Shown here: piece after piece, positions 57,402 to 64,000 of the stretch
Numbering within the stretch: position 1 is the stretch's first letter
Layout: each line of letters begins with the position of its first letter
Origin: CAIWHR01 sp963779805
Lineage (GTDB): Bacteria > Pseudomonadota > Gammaproteobacteria > Burkholderiales > Casimicrobiaceae
Direction: 5' to 3'
DNA length: 64,000 nt
Assembly (NCBI GenBank): GCA_963779805.1
Contig: CAVZZN010000012.1
Location: 434,001 to 498,000 of the forward strand
The notes under the pieces: generated by a model
Told to the model about the DNA's origin: nothing
Databases searched by the model: none
The model's input: only the letters and a program-made list of their open reading frames with translations
Made by a program: the position numbers and the translations under genes

Positions 57402-58247
57402 ATGCGTTTCGAAGGCACCGACACCTACATCGCCACCGCCGACCTCATGCTGGCGGTCAATGCGGCGATCGCGCTCGAACGTCCGCTGCTGGTGAAGGGC
57501 GAGCCGGGCACCGGCAAGACCATGCTCGCCGAGGAAGTGGCGCGCGCGCTCGGCCGGCCGCTCTACCAGTGGCACGTCAAGTCCACCACCAAGGCGCAGC
57601 AGGGGCTCTACGAGTACGACGCGGTCTCGCGCCTGCGCGACTCGCAGCTCGGCGACGGACGCGTGGCCGACATCGCCAACTACATCAAGCCCGGCGTGCT
57701 GTGGGAGGCGTTCGAGTCGGACGCGCCGGCGGTCGTGCTGATCGACGAGATCGACAAGGCCGACATCGAATTCCCGAACGACCTGCTGCGCGAGCTCGAT
57801 CGCATGGAATTCTTCGTGTACGAGACGCAGCGCACGATCGAGGCGCGCCATCGCCCGCTCGTCGTCATCACCAGCAACAACGAGAAGGAGCTGCCCGACG
57901 CGTTCCTGCGGCGCTGCTTCTTCCACTACATCCGCTTCCCGGACAAGGAGACGATGACGCGCATCGTCGACGTGCACTTCCCGGGTCTCAAGAAGGCGCT
58001 GCTGCAGGAGGCGCTCGAGGTGTTCTTCAACCTGCGCGAGGTGCCGGGCCTGAAGAAGAAGCCTTCCACCTCCGAGCTCCTCGACTGGTTGAAGCTCCTG
58101 CTGGCCGAGGACATTCCGCCCGAAGCATTGCGCAGCGGCGATCGCAAGGTGCTCATCCCGCCGCTGCACGGGGCGCTGCTCAAGAACGAGCAGGACGTGC
58201 ACCTGTTCGAGCGCGTGGCGTTCATGTCGCGCGCGGGCCGCGGATGA
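57402..58247 (+). CDS. MoxR family AAA+ ATPase
   Basis: 281 residues, intact. Walker A is VKGEPGTGKTMLAEEVARAL (GEPGTGKT at 33-40). WHVKSTTKAQQGLYEYDAVS is a MoxR signature, and Walker B is AVVLIDEIDKADIEFPNDLL. Sensor 1 is LVVITSNNEKELPDAFLRRC with the arginine finger region. MoxR proteins act with VWA-domain partners in cofactor insertion or complex maturation, for example CoxD with CoxE. The VWA gene of that kind follows at 58897, with a GNAT gene between. Element C lies in its leader. Confidence 0.95.
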   Translation: MRFEGTDTYIATADLMLAVNAAIALERPLLVKGEPGTGKTMLAEEVARALGRPLYQWHVKSTTKAQQGLYEYDAVSRLRDSQLGDGRVADIANYIKPGVLWEAFESDAPAVVLIDEIDKADIEFPNDLLRELDRMEFFVYETQRTIEARHRPLVVITSNNEKELPDAFLRRCFFHYIRFPDKETMTRIVDVHFPGLKKALLQEALEVFFNLREVPGLKKKPSTSELLDWLKLLLAEDIPPEALRSGDRKVLIPPLHGALLKNEQDVHLFERVAFMSRAGRG

Positions 58248-58298
58248 ACCCGACCCGATTGTCCGAACAATGGCTCGGGACGGATGAGGTCGGACGCC

Positions 58299-58889
58299 AT
58301 GATCATCGAGCCCGTCGTCCTCACCGGTACGCGCGTGAGCCTCGAGCCGCTCGAGCGCGGCCATGCGGAAGACATCCGCGCGGCCGCGAGCGACGGCGAG
58401 CTCTGGCGGCTCTGGTACACGTCGGTGCCCGCGCCGGAGAGCGTGCCGGCGTGGATCGACGCCGCGCTCGACATGCGCGAGCGCCTGGGCGCGATGCCGT
58501 TCGTCGTGCGCGATCGCGCGAGCGGCGACATCGTCGGCGCGACGCGGTTCTTCAACGTCGAGCCGCTGCACCGGCGCGTCGAGATCGGCCATACCTGGTA
58601 CGCGAAACGCGCGCAGCGCACGGGGATCAACGTCGAAGCGAAGCTGCTGCTGCTCGGGCACGCCTTCGAAACGCTCCAGTGCATCGCGGTGGAGCTGCGC
58701 ACCCATGCGTTCAACTTCGCCTCGCGCGAGGCCATCGCCCGCCTCGGCGCGAAGCAGGACGGCATCCTGCGCAACCACATGCTCCTGCCCGACGGCACCA
58801 GGCGGGACACCGTCGTGTTCAGCATCCTCGACAGCGAGTGGCCCGCGGTGAAGAAGCACCTCGCCTTCCGCCTCGCCCGCGCGCGCTGA
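58299..58889 (+). CDS. GNAT acetyltransferase (RimJ/RimL type)
   Basis: 196 residues from ATG 58299 (MIIEPVVLTGTRVSLEPLER). ATG 58284 is in frame and adds five residues. Family segments: VVRDRASGDIVGATRFFNVE, HRRVEIGHTWYAKRAQRTGI with the acetyl-CoA loop region, NVEAKLLLLGHAFETLQCIA and VELRTHAFNFASREAIARLG. This is the common subgroup acting on protein N-termini or small amines, and the acceptor is not indicated. It is inserted between the MoxR and VWA genes, with short gaps on both sides, so probably co-transcribed. Confidence 0.9.
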   Translation: MIIEPVVLTGTRVSLEPLERGHAEDIRAAASDGELWRLWYTSVPAPESVPAWIDAALDMRERLGAMPFVVRDRASGDIVGATRFFNVEPLHRRVEIGHTWYAKRAQRTGINVEAKLLLLGHAFETLQCIAVELRTHAFNFASREAIARLGAKQDGILRNHMLLPDGTRRDTVVFSILDSEWPAVKKHLAFRLARAR

Positions 58890-58896
58890 AACGCCG

Positions 58897-60072
58897 ATGC
58901 TGGTCGACTTCTTCCTGCATCTGAAGTCGGCACGCCTGCCGGTCTCGACGCGCGAGTTCCTGACGCTGCTCGAGGCGCTCAAGGAGCAGGTGGTCACGCT
59001 CTCGCTCGACGACTTCTACGTGCTCGCGCGCACGTGCCTCGTGAAGGACGAGGCCCACTTCGATCGCTTCGACCTCGCGTTCGGCTCGTACTTCAAGGGC
59101 GTGAACGCGGTGTTCGACGTCCGCGCGGGCATTCCGGAAGAGTGGCTGCGCAAGGAGTTCGAGCGCCTGCTCACACCGGAGGACAAGGCGAAGATCCAGG
59201 CCCTGGGCGGCCTCGACAAGCTGCTGGAGACGTTCAAGCAGCGCCTCGCCGAGCAGAAGGAGCGGCACGCGGGCGGCTCGAAGTGGATCGGCACCGGCGG
59301 CACGAGCCCGTTCGGCGCGCACGGCTACAACCCCGAAGGCATCCGCATCGGCCAGGACGGCGGCGGCAACCGCAGCGCGGTGAAGGTGTGGGACGAGCGC
59401 TCGTTCCGCAATCTCGACGGCGAGGTCGAGCTCAACACGCGCAATCTCAAGGTCGCCCTGCGGCGGCTGCGGCGCTTCGCGCGCGAGGGCGTGCCCGAGG
59501 AGCTCGACATGGAGGGCACCATCGAGGGCACGGCGCGCAACGCCGGCTGGCTCGACCTGCACCTCGTGCCCGAGCGGCGCAATCGCGTGAAGGTGCTGCT
59601 CTTCCTCGACGTCGGCGGCTCGATGGACCCGCACGTGCAGGTGTGCGAGGAGCTCTTCTCTGCCGCGAAGAGCGAGTTCCGTCACCTCGAGTATTTCTAC
59701 TTCCACAACTGCGTCTACGACCACGTCTGGCGCGACAACGCACGGCGGCGCAGCGAGCGCAAGTCCACGCTGGAGCTCCTGCGCACCTACGGCCCCGACT
59801 GGAAGCTCATCTTCGTCGGCGATGCGGCGATGAGCCCGTACGAGCTCAACGAAGTCGGCGGCAGCGTGGAGTACACCAACGACGAGCCGGGCATCGTGTG
59901 GCTGAAACGCGTCGTCGATCACTTCCGCAAGGTGATCTGGTGGAATCCCGAGCCGCCCCGCGCGTGGGAATACACGCGCTCGACGCACTACATCCTGCAG
60001 GTGCTCGGTCCGCGCATGTTCCCGCTCACGCTCGACGGGGTGGCGCGCGGCATCGACGCGTTGCGGCACTGA
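58897..60072 (+). CDS. VWA domain protein (CoxE-like)
   Basis: 391 residues, intact. The N-terminus MLVDFFLHLKSARLPVSTRE is typical of the family, as is TLLEALKEQVVTLSLDDFYV. A Gly-rich stretch follows (GGTSPFGAHGYNPEGIRIGQ). The VWA domain has LLFLDVGGSMDPHVQVCEEL at about 238, with Gly-Gly in place of the usual Ser-Gly/Ser of the MIDAS DxSxS. FYFHNCVYDHVWRDNARR and KLIFVGDAAMSPYELNEVGG follow. It is the expected partner of the MoxR ATPase and lies 7 bases after the GNAT gene. The target complex is not visible in the window. Confidence 0.92.
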   Translation: MLVDFFLHLKSARLPVSTREFLTLLEALKEQVVTLSLDDFYVLARTCLVKDEAHFDRFDLAFGSYFKGVNAVFDVRAGIPEEWLRKEFERLLTPEDKAKIQALGGLDKLLETFKQRLAEQKERHAGGSKWIGTGGTSPFGAHGYNPEGIRIGQDGGGNRSAVKVWDERSFRNLDGEVELNTRNLKVALRRLRRFAREGVPEELDMEGTIEGTARNAGWLDLHLVPERRNRVKVLLFLDVGGSMDPHVQVCEELFSAAKSEFRHLEYFYFHNCVYDHVWRDNARRRSERKSTLELLRTYGPDWKLIFVGDAAMSPYELNEVGGSVEYTNDEPGIVWLKRVVDHFRKVIWWNPEPPRAWEYTRSTHYILQVLGPRMFPLTLDGVARGIDALRH

Positions 60073-60079
60073 TCGCGCG

Positions 60080-60955
60080 ATGAAGGCGCCGGCGCCGGCG
60101 GTGAAAGCCGCGGTCGAGGCGCTCCTGGGCGACCGCGCGGGCGCACGCTGGACGCTGCTCGGCGGCAGCGCCCTCAACACGCTCTGGCGCGTCGACACGA
60201 ACGCCCGCTCGTGCTGCGTGAAGCTCAACTCGGCGATGCGCGGCGCGATGTTCGACGCCGAAGCCGAAGGCCTCGCCGAACTGGCGCGCTCGGGTGCGAT
60301 CCGCGTGCCCGCGGTGCTCGGCAGCGGCACCGTGGACGACCACGCCTTCCTCGCATTGGAGTGGCTCGAGCTCGCGGGTCGCGGTCGCGACGCCGCGCTC
60401 GGACGCGCGCTCGCCGCCATGCATCGCACGACGGCGGCGCGCTTCGGCTGGCATCGCGACAACACCATCGGGACGACGCCGCAGGGCAACGCGTGGCTCG
60501 ACGACTGGGCGGCGTTCTTCTGCGAGCGGCGCCTGCGCCCGCAACTCGAGCTCGCGCGCGCGAACGGTCACGCTCGATTCATTGCGGACGCGGATGCCTT
60601 GCTCGCCACCGTGCCCGCGCTGCTCGCGGACCACGCGCCGAAGCCGTCGCTGCTGCACGGCGACCTGTGGTCCGGCAATGCGGCTGCGCTGGCGGACGGG
60701 ACAGCGGTACTGCTCGATCCCGCCGTGTACTACGGCGATCGCGAAGCGGACCTCGCGATGACCGAGCTCTTCGGCGGCTTCGATGCCGCCTTCTACGAGG
60801 CCTACCGCGCGGCCTGGCCGTTGCCCGCAGGGTACGAGCGCCGGCGCACGCTCTACAACCTGTACCACGTCCTCAATCACCTCAACCTCTTCGGCGGCAG
60901 CTACGGTGAAGCGGTGCAGCGGATGACGCGGGAGCTCCTCGCCCGCGTCGCCTAG
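60080..60955 (+). CDS. Fructosamine kinase family protein
   Basis: 291 residues. Kinase-like fold with ARWTLLGGSALNTLWRVDTN as nucleotide loop, CCVKLNSAMRGAMFDAEAEG with the lysine, and HAFLALEWLELAGRGRDAAL as hinge. FGWHRDNTIGTTPQGNAWLD is the hallmark of fructosamine kinases. The catalytic loop is LLHGDLWSGNAAALADG and the metal Asp is in LLDPAVYYGDREADLAMTEL. It phosphorylates glycated lysines so that the sugar can leave, a protein-repair role. It begins 7 bases after the VWA stop. Confidence 0.94.
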   Translation: MKAPAPAVKAAVEALLGDRAGARWTLLGGSALNTLWRVDTNARSCCVKLNSAMRGAMFDAEAEGLAELARSGAIRVPAVLGSGTVDDHAFLALEWLELAGRGRDAALGRALAAMHRTTAARFGWHRDNTIGTTPQGNAWLDDWAAFFCERRLRPQLELARANGHARFIADADALLATVPALLADHAPKPSLLHGDLWSGNAAALADGTAVLLDPAVYYGDREADLAMTELFGGFDAAFYEAYRAAWPLPAGYERRRTLYNLYHVLNHLNLFGGSYGEAVQRMTRELLARVA

Positions 60956-61134
60956 GGCTGCCGGACGCCGGTCCGCGCCCGAGCCGGTGCTTCGGATCGC
61001 GTCCATCCCGCGGATGCATCCAGGCGGGCGGCGCGTTGCGTATTGCGTTCATCGTCCCCGTCGCTCACGCGAAGCATCGGGGCGTGCGCCGGCGCGTCCG
61101 CGCGCGGTCCCATCGCCGAACCAGGAGGTCCTCC

Positions 61135-62690
61135 ATGTCAGCCATCGCCGCACCTTTGCACGCCTTGCGCAACGCCAGGCCCGGGTTGCTCGCCCTCGGA
61201 CTCGCCAGCGCCTTCCTCGCCTCGCCGCCGGCCGCGCACGCCTCGAGCCATCGCGAAGCGCCGTTCATCGCCGGCCTGCCGCGCGTGGACGGCACCGACT
61301 TCTACATGTTCCGGAGCTACGAGCCCGGACGCGACGGCTACGTGGTGCTCGTCGCGAACTACATTCCGCTGCAGGACGGCTACGGCGGCCCGAACTACTT
61401 CAAGCTCGACCCGAATGCGCTGTACGAGATCCACGTGTCCAACGACGGCGGTGCGCGCGAGAACATCACGTTCCAGTTCCGCTTCCAGAACGCCAATGCC
61501 GACAACAAGCTGACGGTGGGCGGCAAGCAGGTCTCCATCCCGCTCGTGCAGAACGGCTCGAAGGACGTCGACCAGCCCAACGATGCCGGGCTCAACGTGA
61601 GCGAGCAATACACCATCGACATCGTCCGCGGCCCGCGCCGAAGCGGCACGCGGCAGGCGCTCACCAACCTCGACACCGGCACCACGACGTTCGCGAAGCC
61701 GGTCGACGACATCGGCAGGAAGACGATCGGCGACTACATCGCGTATTCGAGCAGGCACGTGTGGGACGTCGGCATACCGGGCTGCAGCGGCAGCGCTCGC
61801 GTGTTCGTCGGCCAGCGCAAGGATCCGTTCGTGGTGAACCTCGGCGAGACCTTCGACCTCGTGAACATCAAGTATCCGGCGGTCGAGCTGCAGCCCTACG
61901 CCGAGTTCGCCACGGTCGATTCGCTCGGCGACAAGAACGTCACGTCCATCGTCATGGAGGTGCCGACCGCGTGCCTCACCGAAGGCAAGGGCACCGTCAT
62001 CGGCGGCTGGACCACCGCAAGCCTGCCGGCGAACCAGGTGCTGAGCGCGGCGCCCTCGGGCCTCGATGCGACCACCCAGAGCGGCGATTTCGTGCAGGTC
62101 TCGCGCGTCGGCATGCCGCTCGTGAACGAGGTGGTCGTCGGCCTCAAGGACAAGAACCGGTTCAACGCCAGCGAGCCGAAGGACGACGCGCAGTTCGCCG
62201 ATTACGTGACCAATCCGACGCTGCCCACGCTCCTCGAAGCGCTGTTCGGCGGCGCTGGCGTGAAGGCGCCGACGAACTTTCCGCGCACGGATCTCGTCGC
62301 CGCGTTCCTGACCGGCGTCGACGGCCTCAACAAGCCCGCGGACGTCGTTCCCTCGGAGATGCTGCGGCTCAACACCGCGATACCGCCCACCGCGCGCCGG
62401 CAAGCAGAATCGCCTGGGCGTGCTCGGTGGCGACAACGCGGGCTTTCCGAACGGCCGCCGCCCGGGCGACGACGTCGTCGACATCGAGTTGCGCGTGGCG
62501 ATGGGCGCGTTGTGCACGCTTGTCGATCGGCGGCTGCAAGCCGTCGGATGCGCCGGCCGGGACGCTCAAGTACACGGACGGCGCGTACATCTACGACGGC
62601 TTCTTCGCGGCGGGCTTCCCGTTCCTGCGCGCGCCGCTGCGCGGCTCGCCGAACACCGACAACGCGATCAAGGCGGCCGTCTCGAAGTGA
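61135..62690 (+). CDS. Exported DUF4331 protein, two frameshifts
   Basis: About 517 residues. The leader ARPGLLALGLASAFLASPPA ends before SSHREAPFIAGLPRVDGTDF, the DUF4331 hallmark (SSHREAP). The body continues with YMFRSYEPGRDGYVVLVANY, NYFKLDPNALYEIHVSNDGG and YIAYSSRHVWDVGIPGCSGS. Near 62395 and 62520 single extra bases shift the frame. The middle piece is NRLGVLGGDNAGFPNGRRPG and DDVVDIELRVAMGAL, and the end is TDGAYIYDGFFAAGFPFLRA. The family is secreted, without known function. A strong ribosome binding site AGGAGGTCCTCC precedes ATG 61135. The 179 bases upstream show nothing else. Confidence 0.88.
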
Positions 62691-62774
62691 CGTCGACGCG
62701 ATGCCTGCCGCGGCCGTGTACGACGGCCGTGGCGGCGCGAACGCGGTGGTTGCGCCCGCATCCGGGAGGTGCCG

Positions 62775-63972
62775 ATGAACCCTGTCTTGCCCGCGCTCGC
62801 GCGCTCGATCGTCGTCGCGGCGCTGGCGCTCGCCGCGGTGCCCGTTCGCGCGGCACCTTACGTCCCGCCGTCCGACGACACCGTCCTCGAGCGGCTTCCG
62901 GAAGCGTCGGATCCATCGCTGCGCGAGCTCAGGCGCTGGCGCGCGGTGCTCGCGCGGCAGCCGCACAACGAGGACGTGGCCGCACGTTATGCCCGTCGTG
63001 CGATCGAGGCGAGCCGGGCGAGCGGCGACCCGCGCTTTCTCGGTCAGGCGCAGGCGGCGCTGGCGCCGTGGTGGACTGCGCCGGACGCGCCCGTGCCGCT
63101 GCTGGTGCTGCGCGCGACCATCCGCCAGAGCATGCACGCGTTCGGTCCTGCGCTCGCGGACCTCGATCTCGTGCTCGGGCGCGAGCCCGGCAACGTGCAG
63201 GCGAGGCTCACGCGCGCCTCGGTGCTGACGGTCGTCGGGCGGTATGGAGAGGCGCGCCGCGATTGCGCGCAGCTCGACCGGCGCGTGCCGGAGATCGTCT
63301 TCGCGACGTGCGACGCGGCCGTGAGCAGCGTCGACGGCGAAGCGCAGGCCGCGTACGCGCGCCTCGCCGCCGTGCTGACGTCCGGCGAAGGCCTGCCGCC
63401 GTCGGTGCAGGCATGGGCCGAGAGCGTCGCGGGCGACATCGCCAGGCGCCTCCGCCGCAGCGCGGAGGCCGAGGCGCATTGGCGGCGCGCGCTCTCGTTC
63501 GATCGCGACGACGCCTACGTGCGCAGCGCGCTGTCGGAGCTGCTGCTCGCGATCGGTCGCGCGCGCGAGGCGGCTGCGCTCGTGCAGGGCCGGGAGCGCA
63601 ACGACGTGCTCCTGCTGCGCCTTGCGCTCGCGGAGAAGCGCTTGCCTTTGCCGACCGCCGCGGAGCGCGCGAGCTTCGAGCGGCACGCGGGCGAGCTCGC
63701 GGCGCGCTTTGCGGCGTTGCGTGCGCGCGGCGACGTCGTGCACCGGCGCGAGGAGGCGCGCTTCGCCCTCGACATCGAGAACGATCCGCGGCGCGCCCTG
63801 GCGCTCGCGCGCGCCAACTGGGAGGTCCAGCGCGAGCCGGCGGATCTCGACGTGCTGTCCGACGCGGCGCGCGCCGCGGGCGACGCGCGACGCTGCGCGC
63901 ATCGCCGCGGCGTGGCGCGAGGCCCACCATTGGCCCGATGCCGCGGCGCGCATTGCGGGAGCCGCGTCGTGA
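62775..63972 (+). CDS. Exported TPR-like protein following DUF4331, one frameshift
   Basis: ATG 62775 starts a leader (SIVVAALALAAVPVRAAPYV). The frame is open past 63890: LRRWRAVLARQPHNEDVAAR, ALADLDLVLGREPGNVQARL, TRASVLTVVGRYGEARRDCA, EAEAHWRRALSFDRDDAYVR. These are regular helical pairs of TPR type. One extra base near 63893 leads to ARIAAAWREAHHWPDAAARI and a stop at 63972. Without that correction the frame leaves the window. About 398 residues. Gap to the DUF4331 gene is 84 bases. In other genomes as I recall, DUF4331 and such TPR proteins occur together, often with a HupE/UreJ protein. Function unknown. Confidence 0.78.
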
Positions 63973-64000
63973 ACCGGGCGCTCTCGCCGGTGCTGGCCTT
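63969..64000 (+). CDS. Start of a further gene, cut by the window end
   Basis: GTG 63969 overlaps the inferred stop of the TPR-like gene (GTGA) and reads MNRALSPVLA to the window edge. Only ten codons are visible. The overlap is the main evidence that this is a coupled start. Confidence 0.4.
   Translation, partial: MNRALSPVLA

Overview
The window is one stretch of a GC-rich proteobacterial chromosome, by eye about two thirds G+C. Gene content and order point to a betaproteobacterium, most like Burkholderiales and relatives. The markers are glnA-ntrB-ntrC with a small exported coiled-coil gene, lptD-surA next to divergent amgK-murU, pilT-pilU, the yggS-proC-yggT-yggU block, ubiE/ubiJ/ubiB, a DUF3460 protein and a Bug-type solute receptor. 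I see no rRNA, tRNA, CRISPR array, phage gene or insertion sequence.

Layout. 1-2.2 kb: end of accC, prmA and a zinc-ribbon DUF3426 membrane protein. 2.2-7.5 kb: nitrogen control (glnA, ntrB, ntrC), with a good NtrC-type operator upstream of glnA. 7.6-13.1 kb, minus strand: exonuclease III, a DUF4124-glutaredoxin fusion, oligopeptidase A and the MurU/AmgK wall-recycling pair. 13.2-17.0 kb: lptD-surA. 17.0-23.0 kb, minus strand: an unusual three-gene set, in which two paralogous exported Ig-like/TIM-barrel-like proteins flank an acyltransferase. 23.1-29.8 kb: DUF3460, an RlmL-like methylase, a NodI/NodJ-type ABC exporter whose two genes are separated by a receptor-amidohydrolase pair, an alpha/beta hydrolase and a 2Fe-2S ferredoxin. 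29.8-35.6 kb: VanZ, GNAT and a polyamine ABC importer. 36.5-45.0 kb: ubiB, ubiJ, a Tim44-like gene, ubiE and DUF971, interrupted by a giant NTPase-BTAD regulator and a small CcoN-like membrane protein. 45.1-50.0 kb: pilU, pilT, then yggS-proC-yggT-yggU. 50.1-56.2 kb, minus strand: a sugar set (epimerase, gluconolactonase-like, GH31-like) running into pdxA-rsmA with mostly overlapping starts and stops. 56.3-64.0 kb: azlCD, a MoxR/VWA pair with a GNAT between, a fructosamine-kinase-like gene, DUF4331, a TPR-like exported protein and the first codons of one more gene.

About twenty otherwise normal genes are broken by single-base frameshifts, about forty in all. Nearly every one is a net +1 on the coding strand, and the translated pieces join into full-length family members. 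I read these as insertion errors in the sequence rather than gene decay, and I annotate each gene across its shifts.

The least explained items are: the dispersed TTACTCAGAGTAA palindromes at 7.5, 24.6 and 57.4 kb; the GH31 homologue whose nucleophile Asp appears to be Ala; the paired Ig/TIM-barrel-like proteins with an acyltransferase; and a second short dispersed repeat near 38.4 and 55.1 kb.
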